DNA of 64,000 nt from Ashinkailepas kermadecensis (Eukaryota > Arthropoda > Thecostraca > Neolepadidae), in assembly GCA_034440615.1 (NCBI GenBank), contig JAOTOM010005096.1, positions 421,501 through 485,500 on the forward strand, written 5' to 3'. The notes under the pieces were generated by a model that made no database searches, was not told the DNA's origin, and was given only the letters and a program-made list of their open reading frames with translations. Every line of letters starts with the position of its first letter. Within the stretch, counting starts at the first letter, position 1. A program made the translations under genes and the position numbers. Positions 1-10,800 of this stretch are shown here, piece by piece.

Positions 1-391
1 ATTAAAAGCTAAGTTGATCTTCAAGGTCCAGGAGCGGGGGACGAGTGGTCTAGGGGTTAGATGCTCGTCCCACAATCGAAAGATTGTGGGTTCGAACCTC
101 ACCTGTCGCCACTCTTCGCCCGCGACCAATCGGCGTGAGAGATTGGCGACGCTATATGACTCAACGGTCGACGTGTCGTAAAACCAATAACCAACCAAGG
201 TCCAGGAACGACTCAATGTTAGAAAAAATTGTAAATATATATTGTGACGTTTCGGCCATAGGCCATTGTCAAAACCAATGGCCTATGGTTTTGTCAATGG
301 CCTATGGCCGAAACTTCACAATATATATTTACAATTTTTTCTAACATTGAGTTGTTCCTGGATCTTGAAGATCAACTTAGCTTTTAATATA
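1..391. mobile_element. Fold-back (MITE-like) palindrome interrupted by a SINE
   Basis: Bases 1-33 joined to about 208-280 form one arm, and about 281-391 the other. The arms are near-perfect reverse complements with only a few mismatches. The left arm is split by a 163 bp SINE at 34-196, flanked by the 11 bp direct repeat aaggtccagga at 23-33 and 197-207. Without the SINE the element is about 228 bp and has almost no loop. It carries no coding capacity. The left end may lie outside the window, so its own target duplication cannot be judged. The family is not recognised. Confidence 0.85.
34..196 (+). mobile_element. tRNA-derived SINE (type A)
   Basis: The head looks like a tRNA: an A-box-like tggtctagggg near 48-58 and a B-box ggttcgaac near 89-97. 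It is followed by an unrelated body starting near cggcgtgagag and a tail rich in ccaaccaa. An 11 bp target-site duplication flanks it. A second copy of the same length lies on the minus strand at 28581-28743. This is a retroposed copy, not a functional tRNA gene, because the acceptor stem does not pair and the body continues well beyond the tRNA. Confidence 0.85.
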
Positions 392-457
392 TCCACAAAG
401 TCAGTGTGTTGTTTTTATCTTGTTCTCTACAAGATAAAAGGGGGAAAATGTGGAAAA

Positions 458-494
458 TCCCCCTTATGGGATCTGCCCCATCCCATAAGGGGGA
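458..494. repeat. Perfect 14 bp stem hairpin
   Basis: The arms tcccccttatggga (458-471) and tcccataaggggga (481-494) are exact reverse complements around a 9-base loop. The site lies between the fold-back element and ZNHIT3. No poly-U run follows and no function is assigned. It may be the core of another small palindromic element. Confidence 0.7.
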
Positions 495-499
495 AATTG

Positions 500-833
500 T
501 GATTGTTTATATTATGTTAGACCTGGCAATTTATGTAATAATGAATAGCCCTTTTGTACAAGCTATTCTTCACCTTTCTTGATTGATCAGAAAACATTTA
601 TGCATATCAATCCAATGAAATAATCCTGTTGTAGCATGCATGTAGCAAGGGGCAGATGGCAGCAGCAATACACATAAAAGGTCACCAAAGTTATGAAGTC
701 GTGATTGTCCGGATATACAGAAGCCCATCTGGGCACGGTGTGCTTTATCTGCTGTCCATTGTGTGGCCATGGGATGATGGATGAGACAGGGAGTGTCTGT
801 GCACATTGCTACACCAATGTTCCTATCCCAGGC
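500..833. other. Presumed ZNHIT3 upstream/5' region
   Basis: No gene is seen here. The reading frame of the first ZNHIT3 exon is open upstream to an ATG at 705, but that extension does not resemble the family. The stretch probably holds the promoter and 5' UTR. No clear TATA box was identified. Confidence 0.35.
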
Positions 834-922
834 ATGGAAGCAGCAGCGGCAGCAGTTCAATCATGTGCGACCTGCAGTGCCACGCAGCCTCGCTACAAGT
901 GCCCAATTTGCCGTGCACCATA
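834..922 (+). CDS. ZNHIT3: ZNHIT3 exon 1
   Basis: It codes for the N-terminus and the first two Cys pairs of the HIT finger (CATC and CPIC), ending in the CRAP motif plus two bases of the next codon. The donor is gtaag at 923. The next exon supplies the last base of a Tyr codon, which restores the family's conserved PYC motif. Confidence 0.9.
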
Positions 923-3006
923 GTAAGATTAATATTGCATATCGGAGAAAACTTGGAGTTATAGGAGGCCCATGTGTTGATTTATAGACGTGAAGACATT
1001 GTCGCATGGCCAAGTCGGTTGTTACAATACAACACACTTTTTTCTCACTGCATGTGTTGAGCTGGTATGACGCATGACTTTTCTCACGGCTATTTTGATT
1101 TTTGTCTGGGTTGTTTTCCCTTGATAGATAAAGTTAGCATCTGTCTATCTGCAGTTGACAAGCAAATGACCCTACATTGGTAAACTATGCTGTCGTGATT
1201 TGGAGAAAACTACTCATATATTTTAACTCTGTTCTGTTACACAATAAGAGCATGGAGATGAAAGTAAGACACCAACTCGGCACATTTATGAGGTTCAGGT
1301 CGAATGACATGAAACTGCTGTATTAGATGAAGCTGATGAATAAGTAAAGTATTCTGTGAGCACTCGTCATATGTTCGCCTGTTTATTTTATGCTTTTAGC
1401 TAATCTTCGCTATACTTTCCCAGTTGCAGTGTCGCGTGTTGTCAAACGCACGGGGAATCCTGCACACCACCCGAGCACAAGGAGGACACCAGCCGGCCTA
1501 GCAGAGATGACCAGCGTGTGCGCTGGGACGAGAACAACGACCACGTGGTATCGGAGGAGGCACTGAGCTGGCTAGGTAGGAGCGTCCCGTGCATCCATCC
1601 TGACACCTGGCCATGTTGAGGTCCACCCACGGTGGTGGGGTTCCCGCTTAGACGATGGTCAGCGTTTCTCACTTAAACGATGGTAAAGGCCCTCTTTCGT
1701 GAACAATGACAAGGGTCTCTCGCGTGAGCAATGGGAGGGTAGAGTTGTCAGCAGCCGGTTTAAAAAAAATCCGCCCGTCTTAACCGTTGAAAACCGGTTG
1801 GTTGAAAATATTGAGGGCCGAAAATTGTATTCGCTTCTGGGACAAATGGACTGCATCGGTCATTCTACAGAAAATAACAAAGATGGATAATGATGAATAA
1901 ATAAATAGACTGTGCCACTGCATGGCTTTAACCATGCTATGAAACGGTCTGGTACGGGAAGTTTTACTTGTAGTTCTCTATTTACCTTTAATTTTTACAG
2001 CACGGAAGCCACTATGAGTTGGTATATGTGACTGATAGGGTTTTTTTTTAATCACCGAACGTTTCCGGTTCCCAAAGCTCCCTCACCCGGACACCATTCT
2101 GGCTCCACCACTGACCGCAGGGACAGTTCTGTTAATATACCACACCCATTGGCACTGGTGTCAGCCATGCAGTGTCCCACTGATCCCAGGGCTGGTCACC
2201 CCACTTGCCGCAGGGACTGTTCTGTTAATATACCACACCCATTGGCACTGGTGTCAGCTATGCAGTGTCCCACTGATCCCAGGGCTGGTCACCCCACTTG
2301 CCGCAGGGACAGGACAGTACCACACCCATTGGCACCGGAGTGTTATCCTGCGCCCCACTGATCCCAGGGTCAGATGTACCGCACCCACTAACCGCAGGGA
2401 CAGTTCTGTTAATGTACCACACTCATTGGCACCGGTGTCAGTTATGCTGCGCCCCACTGATCCCAGGGTCAGATGTACCCCACCCCACTGATCGCAGGGG
2501 CAGTTCTGTTAATGTATCACATCCATTGGCACCGGTGTCAGTTATGCTGCGCCCCACTGATCCCAGGGTCAGATGTACCCCACCCCACTGATCGCAGGGG
2601 CAGTTCTGTTAATGTATCACATCCATTGGCACCGGTGTCAGTTATGCTGCGCCCCACTGATGCCAGGGTCAGATGTACCCCACCCCACTGATCGCAGGGG
2701 CAGTTCTGTTAATGTATCACATCCATTGGCACCGGTGTCAGTTATGCTGCGCCCCACTGATCCCAGGGTCAGATGTACCGCACCCCACTAACTGCAGTGT
2801 CGGCTCCGTCAGGCGAGTCGCGCCGACTGCGCTCTCTGCTGGCCAACCAACACCTGAGACAGTTGGTGACGCTTGCCGACACCACCGGCCAGCCGGACGC
2901 CACCATGCGCGACCTCATGGTGGAGCCGCTGTTTGTCGAGTTCGCCGACGAGTGCATCCGGGTCGTCGAGGGTCATGTCGAGCCGGACGCGGACGACTCC
3001 GAATGA
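834..3006 (+). CDS. ZNHIT3: Zinc finger HIT domain-containing protein 3, three exons (834-922, 1424-1575, 2798-3006)
   Basis: The spliced product is 149 aa; the human protein is about 155 aa. Residues about 10-45 form a HIT-type zinc finger: CATC, then CPIC, then YC, CC, a His and a Cys in the family spacing. The C-terminal third has the family signature: LRSLL, then HLRQL, then EPLFVEFADECI, ending in an acidic tail. Both introns are GT..AG and phases agree (2 then 1). In the family, ZNHIT3 (yeast Hit1) pairs with NUFIP1 (Rsa1) in assembly of box C/D snoRNPs, and binds through the C-terminal region. I chose the ATG at 834 because it gives the family's short N-terminus; an in-frame ATG at 705 would add 43 unrelated residues. 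A polyadenylation signal follows at 3301. The second intron is mostly a 100 bp minisatellite. Confidence 0.92.
1424..1575 (+). CDS. ZNHIT3: ZNHIT3 exon 2
   Basis: The acceptor is tttcccag at 1416-1423 and the donor gtagga at 1576. It supplies the remaining zinc ligands (C, CC, H, C) and a polar linker with DDQRVRWDEN, ending in SEEALSWL plus one base. The acidic or polar linker is usual between the finger and the C-terminal domain in this family. Confidence 0.88.
2098..2797 (+). repeat. 100 bp minisatellite in ZNHIT3 intron 2, carrying acceptor copies
   Basis: About seven units; the later ones repeat at exactly 100 bp (compare cagttctgtt at 2501, 2601 and 2701). Each unit includes cccactgatcgcag or a close variant, which matches the true exon 3 acceptor region ending at 2797. 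The array runs directly into the exon. Confidence 0.92.
2798..3006 (+). CDS. ZNHIT3: ZNHIT3 exon 3 (C-terminal domain)
   Basis: The acceptor is actgcag at 2791-2797 and the stop is TGA at 3004-3006. It codes for the conserved C-terminal region: SRRLRSLLANQHLRQL, then EPLFVEFADECIRVVE, then an acidic end. The acceptor is the last member of the tandem series in the preceding array, whose units carry the same cccactga.cgcag sequence. Confidence 0.93.
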
Positions 3007-3300
3007 CCACGGATAGCGCGGCCCGCACCCCTGGTGGCGACACGTGGGACGTGGTCCAGCCGACCAACGACTGCCGAGACAGCTTTTGGCTGCGGTCGAG
3101 CCGTGTAGCCCCTGGTGGACACATCGGGTAGCCAGTACAGGCGGCCAGTCGTCACCAGTGGGGACGGCCAAGCCAAGAGGTGGGCTGTGTGCATGCTCTC
3201 CTCGACGTGGAACGAAGCCCCACTCGCCTGCCGCGGTGTAGTGATGTTGGTTGTACTCTCGTGGTGGTGCTTACAGAGCGGTGGCCTCATTGTTCATGGA

Positions 3301-3306
3301 AATAAA
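3301..3306 (+). terminator. Polyadenylation signal AATAAA for ZNHIT3
   Basis: AATAAA lies 295 bp after the ZNHIT3 stop codon and is the first such hexamer downstream on this strand. The cleavage site is inferred to be shortly after it. Confidence 0.6.
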
Positions 3307-3329
3307 TATATCGTTGGTATTGCACGCGG

Positions 3330-5384
3330 AGTATCAGTCGTAACTTGCAGGGCAACGATGTTCCACGTTATCCAGGACAACAAGGCCGTTCGAGAGTCCT
3401 CAATGATGCGGCTGACGTAAATATCCAGTACTGAAATACCTCGGCGCAGGAAAATTGATCAGGTGTAAATCGGGTATTTTGGAGGGCTTTCGAGAACTGC
3501 CATCACACAAGGGTTTTTTTCGCGCAATCCAGCCGCACGCTTGGGAAATTTCGAGAAATCCATCAAAATCATTGCACTTCGGTGTGCTGATTCCAAATCT
3601 AGTATAAAGTGCGATTTTCGAGAAAAAAGGAATTGCCGCACCGTGTAATTTATTTTTTTCATGGGGGGGATTTCCTCCTCGCGCTTCATGGTTCGTCAGC
3701 CAGATAGACATGATCATAATGGTGGTAAGTGACGAATAGGATTGCGGTGCGACTGTTTGTCTATCTGTCCACGAAAATTGCATCCACTTGCCTTGCTTGG
3801 TAATACCACAAATAATGTTTGGAAGTTGGCGGACACGTCACCGGTGATCTGGATGGTGCTGGCGTTGCCGGCGCCGCTACAGGCTACAGCGCCGGCGTTC
3901 GGTCGTTATCGTCGGATGTGTGGGTCAAGAAGTTGAATGAAATGCCAGAAGCATGTTTTGCGTGCTAGTGTGGCATTAGCGCCGTGCAGCTTAATAAGGT
4001 GGCAACAAGTCGTGATCGTGGCAGCTTCAGGTACCGATTACCTACCGATAATACCCAGAGCACTAGTGGCAGCAAAGTTTCATACTTTTTCACCACGATA
4101 AAATGGCACAGTCGGGGAGCTAATAGGACTATAACCCCACCCCATTAGCGGCAGGGGGCACACCTGGGGGAGGGGGGTCCCTTACAAAGCTTTGGGACTG
4201 CACGAGAACTGCTGGCTTGCTTTGCCACGAGAACGGTTGGCTCCACTTGCCTCTCCGGCTACGTCGCTGGCACAATATTTTATTTTTGACTTTTCGCTCA
4301 TCACCCGTCTGCACTTCACCATACCGCACCAACCTCTCACAAGTACTGGTTGAATATGAATAGTACAAACAATAGTAGGATAATTTGAATAGGTTGAGCA
4401 TCGCAAGGATAGAGACTGCAATAACATACAGCATCAACGAAGGGGACATGCAGCGGCGGAGAGGCAAGCAGGCAGCGAAGCTGTGGCTACGTTATGTTGC
4501 CAACAGGGCAGGCATCCATGGCAGCACCGTGAGCCCAGGCATCTTGGCTCATTTAAGCGACGCTTTGTGACTTGGTCCGCAGTGTTGGCTGAGCTGACGA
4601 GCGCATCTCGCAAGATGAGCTGATCTTGTCTGATACACGAGCCCATCTCACAGAAAAAGATGAGCTTATTTAACATGTTCTTGCATTTCCTGGACTCTTA
4701 GCATCACTATTCTCAATCACACGGCACATACATCCTCCTTATCCACTCCATTACCTGGTCGCTAGTTGGAAGCTGATTTTTTTTCTCGCCAGGTCACATG
4801 GCTGCACACAAAATTGAATGAGATACACTCATCTATTTTGTTTTCGGAGCGACGTTTCTTCCATCGCTATCGTTCTCTTTGAATACAAGAAAAACGAACA
4901 ACATACCTACGGTACTAATCGGCGGATGACAGCTGGTGTCTGTACTTCATCCCAACATCAATTAAGCAAACTAGTTTAAAAATGTGGCTAGGTATATTTT
5001 TATATTTAAGCTTTCTCCCCCTATGAAACAATTGCTAGTGACCTATGCGATTGGGAAATGACTTGTTTTATTCTGATGAACATATAACATCGAAACTTTC
5101 GTAATTTTATCAATTTGGCATTAGATATTTAAAACAACTCGACCTGCCAAAGATGTCATCAAGCTAAAAGAACACGGAAAGCTGTGATTTCGGCTGCAAA
5201 TAAGGGCAATGACCGCTATAAACACGCAATAACCACTGCTGAAACAACATCTAAGCCCAGGATTATATTTCACAGAACATGTTGCACATACCAATGTGCC
5301 CCATCGGATACAAAGTCAAAACGGTTAAAGATTGGGAGATCCGAACCTTAGAGATGCTACCAAATTGGAGAGAAAAAAAAAAAC
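3330..5384. other. Intergenic region, no gene recognised
   Basis: About 2 kb of mixed composition. Short open frames occur on both strands, but none resembles a known protein or shows convincing splice-flanked coding. Nothing supports a repeat family here beyond local AT-rich stretches. Confidence 0.4.
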
Positions 5385-5445
5385 ACCCCCCCCCCCCCCC
5401 CCCTATTTAATAAAAATTATTTTTAAAAAAAAATAAAATTTCCCC

Positions 5446-5492
<47 letters not shown>
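5385..5492. repeat. Homopolymer tracts (C)n and (A)n
   Basis: A run of about 18 C at 5386-5403 and a nearly pure A run at about 5448-5491. They lie about 100 bp past the 3' end of the Penelope-like remnant. On the element's strand the A run reads as poly(T), so it is not a simple poly(A) tail. Confidence 0.8.
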
Positions 5493-5589
5493 AACACACT
5501 TGAAAAAAAACTCCCACGTGGTAAAAAACGGTAGACTATAAAATACATCACAATTGACATCCCTAATTCTCCCCCACCCCTCCCCCAAG

Positions 5590-6662
5590 ACTACTGCTCG
5601 TCAATATTAGCCACTCTCCAGATGGTCGACCATTCTAAACCCCTATTCCGATTTAGCTCTGGTCGCGACTTTCTAATATGGTAAGATTCTAACAGTTTCC
5701 TTTTCCTAAAATGTGTTTCACGTCCCAGAATCTCCACATCGTTCCAATTGATATCGTGCCGAGTATCTACAGCGTGTTCGGCAACTGCGGACTTTTCGGG
5801 TTGGGCCTTGGAGAGAGCGTTCCGGTGTTCCTTTAGGCGCTTGTCCAGCGGCCGACCACTCTCGCCAATGTACGATGCGTTGCATTCGCATGTTAGGCGG
5901 TATATGGTTCCCGAGTTTGGTCCCCGATCTCTTCGGTCTTTGAGACGTTGGCACAGTCTGCTTTTTTAAAGATTGGTCAGACGCATGAACGATGACAACT
6001 CCCAGGGGACTCAGGCGGCGTTCCAGGCGCTCTCCAACGCCCGGGTAATATGGAACTGAAATATATCTCAGCCCGTTATCCGTTTTCCTTTTTCGGTCTT
6101 TGTGTTTTCGTGCAGCAGACGAAGCGCTTTTCTTTCGATAGCCGTTAGCGGCGAAGATCTTGTCAGGGGTGGATAGTTCAAACTTAATGCTGTCCTCGTC
6201 GCATATTTTCCGGGCCCTTTCAGCAAGACAGCGCACGACACCTTGCTTTACCTTTTGGGGGTGGTTCGACTCTTGCCGCAGGTAGACGTTGGTGTGGGTG
6301 GGCTTCCTGTATACGGAGGTTTGTAGTCGCCCATCAGTTTTTTGTAAGTTGACATCGAGGAAATGAAGACATCCGTTTTTGTCTAACTCCATGGTGAACT
6401 CGATTGATGGTCGGATGCTGTTGAGATGATCGAGGAACTTGTCGAGATCTTCGAGTGGGTGGCTCCAGCAGGCAAAGCAGTCATCAACGAAACGGTACCA
6501 GACGTCTGGTTTTTTCTCCGCCTCGCTGAGCGCCTTCTCTTCGAAAAATTCCATGTAGCCGTTAGCGAGGACGACGGAGAGCGACAGCCCAATCGGTGAC
6601 CCTTCCATCTGCTCGTAGATATCCCCGTCCCAGGGGAAGTAGGTGTTTCGGACACATAGTTA
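5590..6662 (-). mobile_element. Penelope-like retroelement remnant (RT end plus GIY-YIG endonuclease)
   Basis: Read on the minus strand from about 6660. The start has the RT motif YFPWDGDIYEQMEGSPIGLS, then RFVDDC near 6480-6490 with the catalytic Asp pair, then LHFLDV and RKPTHTNVYL, all typical of Penelope RT. Past a basic linker, a second reading frame from about 5912 codes for a GIY-YIG-type endonuclease: TIYRLTCEC..SYIGESGRPL, with downstream His and Asn residues. The two frames are offset by one base at a run of G near 5928, so the copy is broken. It is also 5' truncated, since an in-frame stop precedes 6660 and no upstream RT motifs are seen. The element would normally make RT and endonuclease for target-primed retrotransposition; this copy cannot. 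Confidence 0.88.
5718..6608 (-). pseudogene. Penelope RT open frame, truncated and frameshifted
   Basis: A 296-codon open frame whose first two thirds match the RT palm and thumb of Penelope elements: GSPIGLSLS, FVDD at residues 40-43, ALSEAEKKPD and LQTSVYRKPTHTNVY. The last third, after about residue 225, reads in the wrong frame relative to the GIY-YIG domain, so the protein end is not meaningful. The ATG at 6608 is internal to the RT domain and is not a true start. Confidence 0.8.
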
Positions 6663-7722
6663 TAATGATACCATTGGAATGAGAACGGTGTATAGGTTCC
6701 AATAATGTTATTGTCGCATATTTATTCCTCTCTTGTTCTTCATAAAGCATTGCCTTAACTTTGTCCTCTCCAACGTTTGTGGTCAGCAAGCTCGTCGTTG
6801 CAGCACAGCAAAGTCTAACCATTGTTAACGAGTGTATGAAACACGCAAAACAAAACAAATAATTCCATTTGGCACGCTGAAGGTCGCATATTGGCACTGT
6901 GTAGGCATCCGTCCACATATCACTTTCTTCATCTTCAAATGACTTGCCGCAAGGCGTTTGTACTTATTAATGCAGCTGTCGTCTCCAACAGCCCAGCAAC
7001 GGCTGGTGACCTTGGGGAACGTCAGCTGACAAGACGCTGGAGTTTTTCCAGCGAATGCAGAAATTCAATCAGCTGCTCCAGGCCCTTCCCTAGGAGAAGC
7101 CTAAAAGAAACCAATTATCAATACATCACTGCGAAGCCGGTCCACACGTGTTTGTTTGCAAGAATTGACACCACAATTCACACACGAAATTCACCCACGG
7201 TCAGCCCGGGTAAACATTCCAAAATTATGCATTTTTAGATTTCCATCTGAATTTTTGTGGGGTAATTTTAACCATGCCATATGATCAACAATTAACACGA
7301 CAAAATATCGGGTCACGCTTACACGCGCGTGCGGATGTTTACGGGGATAACAAGTCCTCCACGGTTGTCATTGTCCAGGGCTACAGGCTGCCAACGAGAA
7401 CACCGGAGGCAAGCAAACAGCATGCACAGTATCTTTGGGTGCAGAGAAGCCTAAGCGACTTGAACCTCATGCCTCTACGATGTTGCGGAAATCAGTATAT
7501 ACTCTTTTTTTCGTCGCTATTATCATTGAGCCTATTTTGCATGAAAAAAAAACAGCATAAAATATAAATAAGCCCACTACGCCAGCAACATCCGAGTTCC
7601 CACTACAAGGTACTCGTCCGAACGCGAAATAATAGTCAAATTATCACCACTGTGGCGGGCAGTTAGTTTCGAAGTCGCCGGTGCGCAATCACAGGGTAAC
7701 AGAGAAAGGGTGTACGTCGGTG
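6663..7722. other. Region downstream of SWT1, no gene recognised
   Basis: Lies 3' of the last SWT1 exon on the minus strand. The nearest minus-strand AATAAA is at 6721-6726, about 1 kb after the stop, so the 3' end of SWT1 is uncertain. No other coding signal is seen. Confidence 0.35.
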
Positions 7723-7879
7723 TCACCTGTTGGAAGGCGTCCTGATGAATCGGTACAGCAGAGACGGAGTCAGAACCGCCTCCTGTCCTGCCAGACGGAG
7801 CAACGCGAGCAGACCATCACAGGCGGCCCGCAGCTCATCGCCGTCCAGCTGCAGCGCCACCACCGATACCTTCATCAGG
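7723..7879 (-). CDS. SWT1: SWT1 last exon
   Basis: The acceptor is tgtatttcag. It enters in phase 2, completing a Ser codon, and codes for LMKVSVVALQLDGDELRAAC, then a helix and LTPSLLYRFIRTPSNR before TGA at 7723-7725. The stop overlaps a possible donor (CAG|gtgaca), so a further exon to the left cannot be excluded. Its acceptor region is the likely seed of the 55 bp and 35 bp arrays that fill the preceding intron. Confidence 0.78.
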
Positions 7880-10800
7880 CTGAAATACACCGCTACCGTC
7901 ACACTTTCGTTACGGAGAAACGCAGTCATCAACGCACCTGCATCACGCTGAAGCACATCAGTGTCACGCGCTGAGGAACATCAGTCACACACCTTCATCA
8001 CGCTGAAGCACATCAGTGTCACGCGCTGAGGAACATCAGTCACACACCTTCATCACGCTGAAGCACATCAGTGTCACGCGCTGAGGAACATCAGTCACAC
8101 ACCTTCATCACGCTGAAGCACATCAGTGTCACGCGCTGAGGAACATCAGTCACACACCTTCATCACGCTGAAGCACATCAGTGTCACGCGCTGAGGAACA
8201 TCAGTCACACACCTTCATCACGCTGAAGCACATCAGTGTCACGCGCTGAGGAACATCAGTCACACACCTTCATCACGCTGAAGCACATCAGTGTCACGCG
8301 CTGAGGAACATCAGTCACACACCTTCATCACGCTGAAGCACATCAGTGTCACGCGCTGAGGAACATCAGTCACACACCTTCATCACGCTGAAGCACATCA
8401 GTGTCACGCGCTGAGGAACATCAGTCACACACCTTCATCACGCTGATGCATATCAGTATCACACCTTCATCATGTTTGGGCGCATCAGTGTCACACCTTC
8501 GTCACGTTGAGGAACCTAAATGTCACACCTACATCACGATGAAGCACATCAGTGTCACACCTTCATCATGCTGAGGCACATCAGTGTCACACCTTCATCA
8601 CGAAGAAACACACTGGCCTCGACACACCTTCACCACGCAGATACATACAGTCACCAGCACGGATTTACAACGTTGATACACATCATTGACACACCTGGAC
8701 GATGAAGCACTGTTAGTAACACATCCTCACTACAGAGAGACATCGCCACCAACATACCCTCCACCACGCTGATGCACAAATCATCGACACACCCTTATCA
8801 CGGAGAAACTACTTCCACTAGCATACCTCCATCACGCCGAAACATGCAGTCGATATACTCTTGCATCATGCTGACACACAATGTCACTGGCACACCTTTA
8901 TTACGGAGAAACACGTCACCGACATATCTCCATCACAAGGAAACATACAGTCAGTACCTTCATGCTGACAAACATCACCGGAACATCTTTGTCACAGATA
9001 AACACGTCACCAGCATGCCTCCATCACGCTAAAACATAGTCGGAATACTTCTGCATCATGCTGACACACAATAAATATCACCGCACACCTTTATCACGGA
9101 GAAACAGATCACAGACATACCTTCACCACGCTGATACACACAATCACCGACACACCTTCACCACACTGATACACACAATCACCAGCACACCTTCACCACA
9201 CTGATACACACAGTCACCGACACACCTTCACCACACTGATACACACAAGCACTGACACACCTTCACCACGCTGATACACACAATCACTGACACACCTTCA
9301 CCACGCTGATACACACAATCACTGACACACCTTCACCACGCTGATGCACAATCACTGACACGTCTTCACCACGCTGATACACACAATCACTGACACACCT
9401 TCACCACACTGATACACACAGTCACCGACACACCTTCACCACGCTGATACACACAATCACCGACACACCTTCACCACGCTGATGCACAATCACTGACACG
9501 TCTTCACCACGCTGATACACACAATCACTGACACACCTTCACCACGCTGATACACACAATCACTGACACACCTTCACCACGCTGATACACACAATCACCG
9601 ACACACCTTCACCACGCTGATGCACAATCACTGACACGTCTTCACCACGCTGATACACACAATCACTGACACACCTTCACCACGCTGATACACACAATCA
9701 CTGACACACCTTCACCACGCTGATACACACAATCACCAGCACACCTTCACCACGCTGATGCACAATCACTGACACGTCTTCACCACGCTGATACACACAA
9801 TCACTGACACACCTTCACCACGCTGATACACACAATCACTGACACACCTTCACCACGCTGATACACACAATCACTGACACACCTTCACCACGCTGATACA
9901 CACAATCACCAGCACACCTTCACCACACTGATACACACAATCACTGACACACCTTCACCACGCTGATGCACAATCACTGACACGTCTTCACCACGCTGAT
10001 ACACACAATCACCGACACACCTTCACCACGCTGATGCACAATCACTGACACGTCTTCACCACGCTGATACACACAATCACTGACACACCTTCACCACGCT
10101 GATACACACAATCACTGACACACCTTCACCACGCTGATGCACAATCACTGACACGTCTTCACCACGCTGATACACACTATCACTGACACACCTTCACCAC
10201 GCTGATACACACAATCACTGACACACCTTCACCACACTGATACACACAATCACTGACACACCTTCACCACGCTGATACACACAATCACAGACATACCTTC
10301 ACCACGCTGATACACACAATCACTGACACACCTTCACCACGCTGATACACACAATCACTGACACACCTTCACCACGCTGATGCACAATCACTGACACGTC
10401 TTCACCACGCTGATACACACAATCACAGACATACCTTCACCACACTGATACACACAATCACCGACACACCTTCACCACGCTGATACACACAATCACTGAC
10501 ACACCTTCACCACACTGATACACACAATCACTGACACACCTTCACCACACTGATACACACAATCACTGACACACCTTCACCACACTGATACACACAAGCA
10601 CTGACACACCTTCACCACGCTGATACACACAAGCACTGACACACCTTCACCACACTGATACACACAAGCACTGACACACCTTCACCACGCTGATACACAC
10701 AATCACAGACATACCTTCACCACGCTGATACACACAATCACTGACACACCTTCACCACGCTGATACACACAATCACCGACACACCTTCACCACACTGATA

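Noticed and set aside
60..110. tRNA gene
   Set aside because: A and B boxes are present, but the sequence continues into a SINE body, has a target-site duplication and a second copy of the same length; the acceptor stem does not close.
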